Both the position numbers and the translations under genes were made by a program. From positions 57,582-121,581 of the forward strand of contig JAYSGB010000009.1 in NCBI GenBank assembly GCA_041913045.1: a stretch of 64,000 nucleotides of DNA, given 5' to 3'. Below the pieces are notes generated by a model, which had not been told where the DNA came from, did no database searches, and was given only the letters and a program-made list of their open reading frames with translations. This document shows positions 50,998 to 59,123 of the stretch, in pieces. Position 1 is the stretch's first letter. Each line of letters begins with the position of its first letter. The DNA comes from CAMLOF01 sp041913045 (GTDB taxonomy: Bacteria; Pseudomonadota; Gammaproteobacteria; Burkholderiales; Burkholderiaceae_C).

Positions 50998-52131
50998 ATG
51001 ACGACAGCGCTGTTTCAGCCGCTGCGGGTGCGTTCGCTCGTGCTCAAGAACCGCATAGCGATTTCGCCCATGATGCAACACGCGGCGCCGGGTGGCTTTG
51101 CCAACCATTGGCACCTTGTTCACCTGGGCAAGTTTGCCTTGGGTGGTGCAGGCCTTATCTTCACGGAAAGCACGGCGGTTTCGCCAGTGGGCCGAATTGG
51201 CAAGGACGACGCAGGCCTGTGGCAAGACGAGCACATTCAACCTTGGCGAGAGGTGGTTGACTTTGTGCATGGCAGCGGTGCGGCCATTGGCGTGCAGCTG
51301 GGGCATGCAGGCCGAAAGGCGGGCAGCAAAGCGCTGTGGGAAGGGGGCGAAGCGCTCACCCCAGAGCAGATGGCCGAAGCCGATCCGCGCTGGGTGCGCA
51401 TTGGGCCAAGTGCCATTGCCGCAGGTGACGGCTGGTCAACGCCCCACGCCATGACGACCGACGACATATCGCAGGTCGTCGAAGAGTTTGGCCAGGCCGC
51501 ACGACGGGCCGACCAGGCAGGCTTCGATGTGGTGGAACTCCATTTTGGGCACGGCTATCTGGTCACGAGCTTTCTGTCGCCGATCTCCAACCAGCGCACC
51601 GACGCATACGGAGGCAGCCGGGAGGGGCGCATGCGCCTGGCGCTGGAGATTGCCGCGCGTGTTCGCGCTGAATGGCCGAGCGGCAAGCCGCTGTGGTGCC
51701 GTCTGTCTGTGGTGGATGGGGCGGTCGGCGGTTGGGGCGAAGACGACACCGTGGCACTCGTGCGGCGTCTGAAGCAGGCGGGCGTAGACGTCATCGACTG
51801 CTCGTCTGGCGGGCTGACGGAACAGACCAAGGCGCTGCCCGTGCCGCGCGGGCTGGGCTTCCAGGTGCCTTTTGCCAGGAAAGTGCGTGCCGAAACGGGC
51901 GTGCTGACGCAGGCCGTGGGCATGATCCTGGAGCCGCGCCAAGCTGAAGAGATCATCGCATCGGGTTGTGCCGACCTGGTAGCTATTGGCCGTGAGGCCT
52001 TGTTCGACCCTTACTGGCCGCTGCATGCGCAATGGGCCCTGGAACGCGACCCCCATTTTTCCGACTGGAACGTGCGCCACCGGGTCTGGCTGGAAAAGCG
52101 GCAGGCTTTCCTGGACCAGTTCCCCGCCTGA
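50998..52131 (+). CDS. NADH:flavin oxidoreductase, Old Yellow Enzyme family
   Basis: A 377-residue FMN-binding TIM-barrel enzyme of the YqjM-like class. Motifs are NRIAISPMMQHAA, QLGHAGRKAG, the substrate-binding HFGHGYLVTSFLSPISNQRTDAYGGS stretch with the His pair region, and late GREALFDPYWP. Family members reduce activated C=C bonds of enones or 2-enoates. Beside a KstD-like dehydrogenase and an SDR it suggests ring or enone chemistry. AGGAG precedes the ATG. Confidence 0.9.
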   Translation: MTTALFQPLRVRSLVLKNRIAISPMMQHAAPGGFANHWHLVHLGKFALGGAGLIFTESTAVSPVGRIGKDDAGLWQDEHIQPWREVVDFVHGSGAAIGVQLGHAGRKAGSKALWEGGEALTPEQMAEADPRWVRIGPSAIAAGDGWSTPHAMTTDDISQVVEEFGQAARRADQAGFDVVELHFGHGYLVTSFLSPISNQRTDAYGGSREGRMRLALEIAARVRAEWPSGKPLWCRLSVVDGAVGGWGEDDTVALVRRLKQAGVDVIDCSSGGLTEQTKALPVPRGLGFQVPFARKVRAETGVLTQAVGMILEPRQAEEIIASGCADLVAIGREALFDPYWPLHAQWALERDPHFSDWNVRHRVWLEKRQAFLDQFPA

Positions 52132-52162
52132 ATTCATTCCTCAACTCTCAACGGAACCCAAT

Positions 52163-53119
52163 ATGAGCACCAAGACGTTCGCCTCTGCCGCCGACCTTGA
52201 AGAAAAAAAGGTCACCTTCGAACAGATCTCTGAACACGCCTGGGCCTACACGGCCGAAGGCGACCCGAACACCGGCATCATCATTGGCGACGACGCCGTG
52301 CTGGTGGCCGACACCCAGGCCACGCCCGCCATGGCCGCCGACGTGATCCGCCGCATCCGCGAAGTCACCGACAAGCCCATCAAGTACGTGGTGCTCACCC
52401 ACTACCACGCCGTGCGCGTGCTGGGCGCCAGCGCCTACCAGCCGCAGCAGATCCTGGCCAGCCAGGACACCTACGACCTCATCGTCGAGCGCGGCGAGCA
52501 GGACAAGGCCAGCGAGATCGGCCGCTTCCCACGCCTGTTCCGCAATCTGGAGACCGTGCCCGAAGGCCTGACCTGGCCGACCATGACCTTCACCGGCAAG
52601 ATGACCCTGTGGCTGGGCAAGCTGGAAGTGCAGCTGCTGCAACTGGGCCGTGGCCACACCAAGGGTGACACCGTGGTGTGGCTGCCCGGCGAGAAGACCC
52701 TGCTGTCGGGCGACCTGGTCGAATTCGACGCCACCCCCTACGCGGGTGACGCCTACTTCCAGGATTGGCCCAACACGCTGGACAACATCGCCAAGCTCAA
52801 CCCGCTGGCCCTGGTGCCCGGGCGTGGCCCGGCGCTGCGCGGCGAAGCGCAGGTGCAAAAGGGGTTGGAAGTCACGCGTTCCTTCATCAGCGACGTGTGG
52901 GCCAGCGTGAAAGCCGGTGCCGACGCCGGGCACGACCTGCGCAAGGTCTATGAAGAGACGTTTGCCAAGCTGCAGCCCAAGTATGGCGAGTGGGTGATCT
53001 TCAACCACTGCATGCCGTTCGACGTGACCCGCGCCTACGACGAGGCCACGCAGTTCCCCGACCCCCGCATCTGGACCGCCGAGCGCGACCGCCAGATGTG
53101 GCTGGCCCTTGAAGGTTGA
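52163..53119 (+). CDS. Metallo-beta-lactamase-fold hydrolase with altered metal motif
   Basis: A 318-residue MBL-fold protein. The usual HxHxDH motif reads THYHAVRVLGA, so the Asp and third His that bind the second metal are replaced. GRGHTKGD, LSGDLVEFD and NHCMPFD keep the other expected positions. It may use a single metal or a different reaction. It sits between the OYE and the EthD gene in the catabolic operon, probably as a lactone or thioester hydrolase (inference). ATG 52163 is the first start after the upstream stop with a fair ribosome-binding site. Confidence 0.85.
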   Translation: MSTKTFASAADLEEKKVTFEQISEHAWAYTAEGDPNTGIIIGDDAVLVADTQATPAMAADVIRRIREVTDKPIKYVVLTHYHAVRVLGASAYQPQQILASQDTYDLIVERGEQDKASEIGRFPRLFRNLETVPEGLTWPTMTFTGKMTLWLGKLEVQLLQLGRGHTKGDTVVWLPGEKTLLSGDLVEFDATPYAGDAYFQDWPNTLDNIAKLNPLALVPGRGPALRGEAQVQKGLEVTRSFISDVWASVKAGADAGHDLRKVYEETFAKLQPKYGEWVIFNHCMPFDVTRAYDEATQFPDPRIWTAERDRQMWLALEG

Positions 53120-53163
53120 GCCTGCCGGTATTGACGATCACGAAACAATTAAGGAGACAAGAG

Positions 53164-53850
53164 ATGCAAGTTCGAATGGGGTTGTTGAACAAGAAGAGCG
53201 ACTGGACAACGGAGCAGTTTCGCGCGTACTGGCGCGACCAGCATTCGCAGCTTGCATCGCAGCTGCCTGGGTTGTTGGCGTACCACCAGAACCACGTTAC
53301 CGATTCGGCTCAACGTGGCATTGCCTACAAGCGCGGACCAGAGCTTGTGGACGGTATCTCGCAGCTTTGGTTTGACAGCTCTCGCCACATGGACACTGCC
53401 TTTGCCGAGGCACTGGGCAAGAAGCTGGTGGACGACGAGAACCACTTCATCGGGCGGCTGCGCATCGTCACGGCAGAGCCCAACGAGGTGATTGCTCCGC
53501 CGCCCCCAGGCGCAGCGCTCAAGAGGATGTCGTTTCTTCGCAGGCGTGCAGACGTTTCGCCAGAAACCTTTGAGCACGAATGGCGCGTGGTCCACGCGGC
53601 CCTGGTCAAGACGCTTCCCGGCGTTCTGGGTTACCGCCAGAACCTGATCACGCACCGAGAGTCGCCCAAAGGCGTGGTGGTTGGGTATGAGGGCCTGCCC
53701 ATCGACGGCATTGTTGAGCTGTGGTTTGAGAGCACCGATACCCTCAACGCCGCGTTTGCGTCGCCGCAGGGTGTGGAAACCATGCAGCATGCAACCACCT
53801 TCATTGACGAGATCACAACGTTCCTGGTGGAACCCTTTGTCGTCGTCTGA
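53164..53850 (+). CDS. Tandem EthD-domain protein
   Basis: A 228-residue protein with two ferredoxin-like EthD repeats. The first has WTTEQFRAYWRDQHSQLASQLPGLLAYHQNHV and the second SPETFEHEWRVVHAALVKTLPGVLGYRQNLI, clearly duplicated and each ending with an ELWF/QLWF segment. EthD-type domains form small alpha/beta barrels and are found in ring-degradation operons; a catalytic role is not proven. AAGGAG precedes ATG 53164. Confidence 0.87.
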   Translation: MQVRMGLLNKKSDWTTEQFRAYWRDQHSQLASQLPGLLAYHQNHVTDSAQRGIAYKRGPELVDGISQLWFDSSRHMDTAFAEALGKKLVDDENHFIGRLRIVTAEPNEVIAPPPPGAALKRMSFLRRRADVSPETFEHEWRVVHAALVKTLPGVLGYRQNLITHRESPKGVVVGYEGLPIDGIVELWFESTDTLNAAFASPQGVETMQHATTFIDEITTFLVEPFVVV

Positions 53851-53863
53851 GCGTTATTCCCCC

Positions 53864-54745
53864 GTGGTCAGGGTGCATCTGGCCCTGTTTTTCACCATGA
53901 TGGTGTGGGGCTTGAACCTGTCGGCGGTGAAGGTGCTGACGGCCTCGCTGGACATCTTGCTGGTGGCCGCCGTGCGCATGGCCATGGCCGCAGGCGTGCT
54001 TGCCGTGCTGGCATGGAAGTGGGGCGGTGCAAGGAGGCGGTGGAGGGTTCAGGAGTGGTCTCTGCTGTTGCTGGCTGCGTTCTTTCTGGTGTATTGCCAG
54101 CAGATTGCCTTTGCAGGCGGCTTGGCAAGAACATCGGCCACCAATGCATCGCTTGTCATGGCGCTGGGGCCTGCAGTTTCGCTGGTGCTGGAAGCAATGG
54201 TTTTTCGGCGAGCGATTATGCCTCGCCAGGTTTTGGGCGTTTTGCTTGCGTTGTGCGGTGTGGCTGCGGTTGTGCTGCACCGGCCGCACGCGGAGCTCAC
54301 CGCTGCCGCGCTGGGCGACGCGTATGTGCTGGCATCGGTGCTGTTCTTCGCATTGGGTGGGTTGTGCCTGCAGAAGCTGACGCGGGACTCCTCACCTGTG
54401 TCGGTAAGCCTCGTGGTGCATGTGGTGGGAGCTCTGCTGCTTTGGTCGCATGTCGGGCTTTCGGTGGACGAGCCCCTTGTTGAAGTTGGTGCCATGGGTG
54501 CCTGGCAATGGGGCATGGCAGCCTTCTCTGCGATTCTGGCCACGGGCATCGGTTCTGTGGTGTGGTCAAGGGGCATTGCCACCATAGGTGTGGGGCAGAC
54601 GGCTACCTATCTTTCATGGGTGCCGATATTTGGCGTTACCTTCGGGGCGCTTTTCCTGGCAGAGCCGGTGACGTCCTGGCATGTGGCCGGTCTGGCCGGG
54701 GTCATCACCGGGACGTTGCTGGTCGTTGGCTTCAGGCGCAGGTAG
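53864..54745 (+). CDS. EamA family (DMT) transporter
   Basis: A membrane protein of about 293 residues with ten helices in two EamA repeats. It starts MMVWGLNLSAVKVL and has the second repeat near residues 150-290. These transporters usually export metabolites. The start is unclear: GTG codons at 53864 and 53873 and a TTG at 53838 are possible, with none well supported. It follows the EthD gene by 13 bases and is probably the last gene of the operon. Confidence 0.82.
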   Translation: MVRVHLALFFTMMVWGLNLSAVKVLTASLDILLVAAVRMAMAAGVLAVLAWKWGGARRRWRVQEWSLLLLAAFFLVYCQQIAFAGGLARTSATNASLVMALGPAVSLVLEAMVFRRAIMPRQVLGVLLALCGVAAVVLHRPHAELTAAALGDAYVLASVLFFALGGLCLQKLTRDSSPVSVSLVVHVVGALLLWSHVGLSVDEPLVEVGAMGAWQWGMAAFSAILATGIGSVVWSRGIATIGVGQTATYLSWVPIFGVTFGALFLAEPVTSWHVAGLAGVITGTLLVVGFRRR

Positions 54746-54809
54746 CAGCGATAGGGCGAAGGGTCTTGCGGGCTGAGCGGTGTGACTTGGATGAGCAGGC
54801 GATGCCTTG

Positions 54810-55595
54810 TCAGCCCACGCCCAATATCCAGCCCTCGGTTCGTGCCATGAGTTGCGTGGCAGGGTCCATGGTCGGGTGCATGGCTGTGTGCAGCTCCCCC
54901 GTGAAATCAGAATGCTTGAGCCAGCTGGCAATCGCATAGGCGTCTTGCTGGTCGCCAGTCATGCTGGCAGTTCCAGGGAAGCGGTTTTTGTAAAGGGCAG
55001 GGTAAGCCTCCACCACCGCTGAACGCCCTGACGGCACCGTGAAGCCATCAAATGGCCAGAAGTGAAGGTGGCTTCCGAGCTTTTCCCGCAGAAAGAGCAG
55101 CCACGGGAGGCCAGAGTGGGTGGACTTTGCTACCGAGCCCTGGCAGTCAAAGTGAAACACCGACTTGGCTCGGCAGCGCTGCTCGGTAAGGCGGCGCCAT
55201 TTGGCGCTTCCCGTGCGTTGCGCGCCGTTGCCCACCGAGCCATCGCGAACGAAATCTACGTAAACATGCTGGCCATCGGTGGGCCAGTGCTGGTGAAAGT
55301 CGCGCAGAAACACATCCCAGTCCGGAACGATCTGGTGCACCTCGAAGTACCGGATGGGAAAAGAAAACCCATGGTCGATGCCTACGATGGTGGGTGTTGC
55401 CTCGGAGAGTCTTTCCAGCAGCCAGTGGGCCACTTCCCGGCGTGTCCAGTATTTGCGCGGGCTCGGTGGCGGCAGTACTTCTGTGGCATCTTCGTTTCGA
55501 CTGGCCATGTAGACACGGAGGCCCTTGAGGCTGCTACTCGGGGTTTGGGCGCCCGAGTAGTCGATGCCGATGTAGCGCTCAAAGCTCGTCGCCAT
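54810..55595 (-). CDS. Predicted RNase H-like fold protein (DUF429-like)
   Basis: A 261-residue cytoplasmic protein. It opens with YIGIDYSGAQ, matching the first acidic strand of the RNase H-like superfamily, and has a second acidic strand in TIVGIDHGFSFP. A late VVEAYPALYKNRFP and GDQQDAYAIASWL, with two Asp, fit the DUF429-type pattern of predicted nucleases. Its activity is unproven. It begins directly after the stop of the glutathione transferase gene, so the two are co-transcribed. Confidence 0.65.
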   Translation of the reverse strand: MATSFERYIGIDYSGAQTPSSSLKGLRVYMASRNEDATEVLPPPSPRKYWTRREVAHWLLERLSEATPTIVGIDHGFSFPIRYFEVHQIVPDWDVFLRDFHQHWPTDGQHVYVDFVRDGSVGNGAQRTGSAKWRRLTEQRCRAKSVFHFDCQGSVAKSTHSGLPWLLFLREKLGSHLHFWPFDGFTVPSGRSAVVEAYPALYKNRFPGTASMTGDQQDAYAIASWLKHSDFTGELHTAMHPTMDPATQLMARTEGWILGVG

Positions 55596-56276
55596 TTACG
55601 ACGCCTCCATCGACATGAGCACTGGTTGATTGCTGGGCAGCTTGACCATGCTCGCCAGAAACAAAGGGTGGTTTACCCAGTAGTCAAGCCACGCCTTGAG
55701 CTTTGGCAGCGGTTGTTCGGCAAACCATGCCGGGTCCACCGCGGCGAACTGCCGCACGAAAGGAAATATTCCGAAATCGGTTGCACAAGGGGTGTCGCCG
55801 CCGAGGAACGGCTGATGGGTCAGTCGAGCCTCCAGGGGCTGAAGCAGCGCCTCCATGGCTTGATCCCTGTGAGTTGCCTTCTGACTTTGGATTGACTCGG
55901 ATCCAATGGCGCCGAACCGCTCGGGATACTTGTAACGGTCCAGATGGAACTTGAATTCACCATCATTGCGACGCAGCAGTTCCTGGTTGTCAGGCGTTTC
56001 GGCCCTGGTCCACCAGTCCTGGGTTTTGGCGGGTGCGTTTGCTTGTGTCAACGCCCAAGCCACGATCTCCCAGCTCTGCTCGATGACCCGGCCATCTGGC
56101 AGCACCAGCACGGGTACGGTGCCTTTGGGTGATGCGCTCAGCATGGCTTGAGGCTTGTCACGCAACACGATTTCGTGAGCGTCGAAAGCCACCCCAGCCA
56201 GCAGCAAGCCCATGCGGGCACGCATGGCGTAGGGGCAGCGGCGGTATGTGTAGAGGAGGGGGCGTGATAGCGCCAT
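55596..56276 (-). CDS. Glutathione S-transferase-like protein
   Basis: A 226-residue protein. The thioredoxin-like N-terminal domain has YRRCPYAMRAR, where the Cys could act as in omega or glutaredoxin-2-like transferases. KGTVPVLVLPDGRVIEQS is the conserved cis-Pro and glutathione gamma-glutamyl site. An all-helical C-terminal domain follows (about 90-215). It likely reduces or conjugates with glutathione. It lies between an IclR regulator and the DUF429-like gene on the same strand. Confidence 0.87.
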   Translation of the reverse strand: MALSRPLLYTYRRCPYAMRARMGLLLAGVAFDAHEIVLRDKPQAMLSASPKGTVPVLVLPDGRVIEQSWEIVAWALTQANAPAKTQDWWTRAETPDNQELLRRNDGEFKFHLDRYKYPERFGAIGSESIQSQKATHRDQAMEALLQPLEARLTHQPFLGGDTPCATDFGIFPFVRQFAAVDPAWFAEQPLPKLKAWLDYWVNHPLFLASMVKLPSNQPVLMSMEAS

Positions 56277-56326
56277 GTCAAAAAGCTTTCATCGGAAAGG
56301 CCGACTGCGGTTTGGCGGGAGCGGTG

Positions 56327-57115
56327 CTATCCATGCCGTCTTTCAATTTCATGAGCGACCTGTGCCTTCAGCCGCAACAACTTGGTGGCCAAGTCGCGTT
56401 CAACGGAGTCGATGCTTTCCTTGGTCGAAATGCTTACGTTCAAAACGTAAACTCCGTCTGGGCTGCTCAGCGGTGTTGACAGAGCAACGACTTCCGGTTG
56501 CCAACTTGCGCTGCAATACCCGCGCTCATTGACGGAGCGCAGTGCGTCTTCGATGGCGCTTTGGATGGCGGGCCAGTTTTTTCCATTGCGCTGCGCAAAG
56601 ACGGCATCCAGTGCACTCCTTTTTGCCGAAGTCACAGTCGCAAGATAGGCCCTTCCCAGCGAGGTCAGTTCCATGGGGACCCGCTGACCAGACACGATGT
56701 TGCGCAGCGCTATCCGGCGGGCGTAACGGATGGATTCAACGTAGACCATTTCGTCCCGGTCAGGGCACGCAAGGCCCACATTGATGTGTTCCTTTTCTGC
56801 CAAGGCGCGCATGTGCGGTGCTGCAGCTGCCAACACCAACGAACCTGACCGCATGGCGTGCGCAAGACTGAGGACCAGGGGCGCCAGCCGGTAAGCGCGG
56901 CGACTGCGGTCCTGTTGCAGCAGGCCAGCAGCGACCAAGGTCTGCGTCAGTCGACTGACGGTCGAGTTGGACAGGCCTGTTCGTTCGGCAATTTCATTGT
57001 TGCCTAGCAGGTCCGACCCAGGCTTGAAGGCGCGCAGGATGTCGGCCCCCCTGAGCAAGGACCGATTGGATGCAGACCGTCCAGGGTTTTCCGCCAGGGC
57101 ATTGGTTTCGTTCAC
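56327..57115 (-). CDS. IclR family transcriptional regulator
   Basis: A 262-residue regulator with a winged helix (about 20-80, NNEIAERTGLSNSTVSRLTQTLVAAGLL) and an IclR effector domain (MVYVESIRYARRIALRN and SLGRAYLA). The start is a GTG at 57115 with AGGAG seven bases upstream; longer frames lack such a signal. It is divergent from the CoA-ester degradation operon at 57294, and a palindrome between them is its probable operator. Confidence 0.9.
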   Translation of the reverse strand: MNETNALAENPGRSASNRSLLRGADILRAFKPGSDLLGNNEIAERTGLSNSTVSRLTQTLVAAGLLQQDRSRRAYRLAPLVLSLAHAMRSGSLVLAAAAPHMRALAEKEHINVGLACPDRDEMVYVESIRYARRIALRNIVSGQRVPMELTSLGRAYLATVTSAKRSALDAVFAQRNGKNWPAIQSAIEDALRSVNERGYCSASWQPEVVALSTPLSSPDGVYVLNVSISTKESIDSVERDLATKLLRLKAQVAHEIERRHG

Positions 57116-57182
57116 GTCATGGCTCCTCTGTGCGAACTGGCGACCGCAGCGACTGATGAACAGGGTAGATACGGTCTGGGAA

Positions 57183-57199
57183 ATTCCATTCCTTGGAAT
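57183..57199. promoter_or_regulatory. Palindromic operator candidate for the IclR regulator
   Basis: ATTCCA-N5-TGGAAT is a perfect inverted repeat between the IclR gene (68 bases away) and the Bug-type binding protein gene (95 bases away). IclR-family sites are often short palindromes of this TGGAA type. Assignment is by position and symmetry. Confidence 0.55.
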
Positions 57200-57293
57200 A
57201 TGGGTGGTCAAAAGCATTGTCCTCCGAAATAAGCTAAAGACCTACTGAGAGCCGTGCAGAGTTCTTGGTGTTCTTGACTGATCGGAGACGACA

Positions 57294-58268
57294 ATGCCTT
57301 CCTTTGCTTCCACACTGCGTAACGTCGCATGCGCAACACTCGTCGGGTTTGCCGCCATCAGCACAGCTGCATTTGCGCAATATCCCGATAAACCCGTGAA
57401 GATTGTTGTTCCCTTCGCGCCCGGCGGTGGTACCGACCTGATTGCGCGCATGTTGGGGCTCGGTATGGCCAAGGAACTCGGCCAGCCGGTCATCATTGAC
57501 AACAAGCCAGGTGCCGGTACGGTCATTGGGACGGACCTGGTGGCCAAGAGTGCTCCAGACGGTTACTCGATGGTGATTGCCACGTTGGCGCATGCGGTCA
57601 ACCCCAGCCTGTTGAACAAGCTTCCCTACAACAACGCTACTGCTTTTGCGCCTGTCAGTCTGATTGGCAAAGGTCCCAATGTGCTGGTCGTTCGCAACGA
57701 CAGCCCGTACAAGTCGGTGAAAGACATTCTGGACGCAGCCAAATCTGGGAAGCGACTGAGCTATGCCTCTCAGGGAAATGGTACCTCTGCTCATCTGGCT
57801 GGAGAGATGTTCACCAATCTGGCAAAGGTGGATTTGCTTCATGTCCCGTACCGCGGGGCGGGACCGGCCATGACGGACCTGCTGGGCGGACAGGTTGATC
57901 TTTTCTTCGGCACCGCCGCTGCCGTCTCTTCCTTCGTCGAGCAGGGCAAGTTGCGGGCATTGGGCGTGACGACGCCAGAGCCGTCCCAGGCATTCAAGGG
58001 AGTTCCGACCATTGCGTCGACCGTTCCGGGCTACTCCGTTGAAAGCTGGTATGGCATTTTCGTCCCTGCTGGCACACCCGCGCCCGTGATTGCCAAGCTC
58101 AATGCTGCAGTCAAGAAGGCAGCTCAGAGCCCTGAGTTTGTTCAGAAGGTGGCACATGAGGGACTGGTCATCACAGCCTCTGACCCTGCCGAGTTCGACC
58201 GCTATGTGAAGGCGGAGGAAGCACGCTGGCAGAAGATCATCAAGGAAAACAACATCAAGGCCGACTGA
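57294..58268 (+). CDS. Tripartite tricarboxylate transporter (Bug) family substrate-binding protein
   Basis: A 324-residue periplasmic protein with a Sec signal cleaved after AFA (about residue 29). The mature start QYPDKPVKIVVPFAPGGGTDLIAR is diagnostic of the TctC/Bug family, which is expanded in Burkholderiales. No TctA or TctB membrane genes are nearby, so it must use a distant transporter or act as a sensor. AGGAGACGACA-like GGAG precedes the ATG. It opens the CoA-ester operon. Confidence 0.92.
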   Translation: MPSFASTLRNVACATLVGFAAISTAAFAQYPDKPVKIVVPFAPGGGTDLIARMLGLGMAKELGQPVIIDNKPGAGTVIGTDLVAKSAPDGYSMVIATLAHAVNPSLLNKLPYNNATAFAPVSLIGKGPNVLVVRNDSPYKSVKDILDAAKSGKRLSYASQGNGTSAHLAGEMFTNLAKVDLLHVPYRGAGPAMTDLLGGQVDLFFGTAAAVSSFVEQGKLRALGVTTPEPSQAFKGVPTIASTVPGYSVESWYGIFVPAGTPAPVIAKLNAAVKKAAQSPEFVQKVAHEGLVITASDPAEFDRYVKAEEARWQKIIKENNIKAD

Positions 58269-58326
58269 GGCCTGCTAGCGAGACAGCTGCCAGCCGCCTG
58301 TACGCGCATTCCATTCTGGAGCCCAT

Positions 58327-59118
58327 ATGACATACACCCTGTTGAACTTCAAGGTCGAGAACGCCATCGCGACCATCACGCTCAATCGCCCCGACAAGAG
58401 AAATGCCATGAGCGATGACATGCGCTCAGAGTTCATAGATGCACTCGAAACCGTGGCCGCAGACAAGGCCATCAGGGCGCTCGTCCTCACCGGTGCCGGA
58501 AAAGGTTTTTGTGCCGGTGGTGACATCAGCGGTATGCAGAAGCGGATGAACGCACCTGCCGGCGAAGTGGGTTTCAATGGCTGGCACCGCCAGCAACGCG
58601 TTCACCACACGCAGGCTTTGCTGCACACCATGCCCAAGCCGGTCATCGCCGCGGTCAATGGCGCCGCGTCCGGTCTTGGGGCCGACACGGCCATGGCATG
58701 CGACTTTGTCATGGCCAGCGAATGGGCCAGCTTCGCGTGGTCCTACGTGTTGCGCGGCATCATTCCTGATGGTGGCGGTATGTATTTCCTGCCGCGCCGG
58801 GTGGGGTTGGCCAAAGCCAAGGAACTGATCTTCACCGGTCGCCAGGTCAAGATTGACGAGGCACTTGCATTGGGCATTGTCGACCGAAAGACCAGTGCCG
58901 ACACATTGCTTGCCGATGCACAAGCGTGGGCGGCTGAACTCAGCCAAGCATCCAGCACGGCGCTGGCGCTGACCAAAACCATCATCAACCAGAGCTTCGA
59001 GCTGTCGTCACACGATGTGTTTGCCCAGGGTAGCCAGGCCCAGGGTATTTGCTACACAAGCAGCGAGCACCGTGCATCGGTAGAAGCTTTCCTGGCCAAG
59101 GCCGCAGCGAAGGAGTGA
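58327..59118 (+). CDS. Enoyl-CoA hydratase/isomerase family protein
   Basis: A 263-residue crotonase-fold protein. It has GAGKGFCAGGDISGM (first oxyanion-hole loop) and NGAASGLGADTAMACDFVMASE (second loop). At the usual second catalytic Glu region it reads RGIIPDGGGMYFLPRRVG, with Asp instead of Glu, a change common in isomerases or other crotonase activities. GGAGCCCAT precedes the ATG. It acts on a CoA ester made by the ligase encoded 5 bases after its stop. Confidence 0.9.
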   Translation: MTYTLLNFKVENAIATITLNRPDKRNAMSDDMRSEFIDALETVAADKAIRALVLTGAGKGFCAGGDISGMQKRMNAPAGEVGFNGWHRQQRVHHTQALLHTMPKPVIAAVNGAASGLGADTAMACDFVMASEWASFAWSYVLRGIIPDGGGMYFLPRRVGLAKAKELIFTGRQVKIDEALALGIVDRKTSADTLLADAQAWAAELSQASSTALALTKTIINQSFELSSHDVFAQGSQAQGICYTSSEHRASVEAFLAKAAAKE

Positions 59119-59123
59119 ATTTC

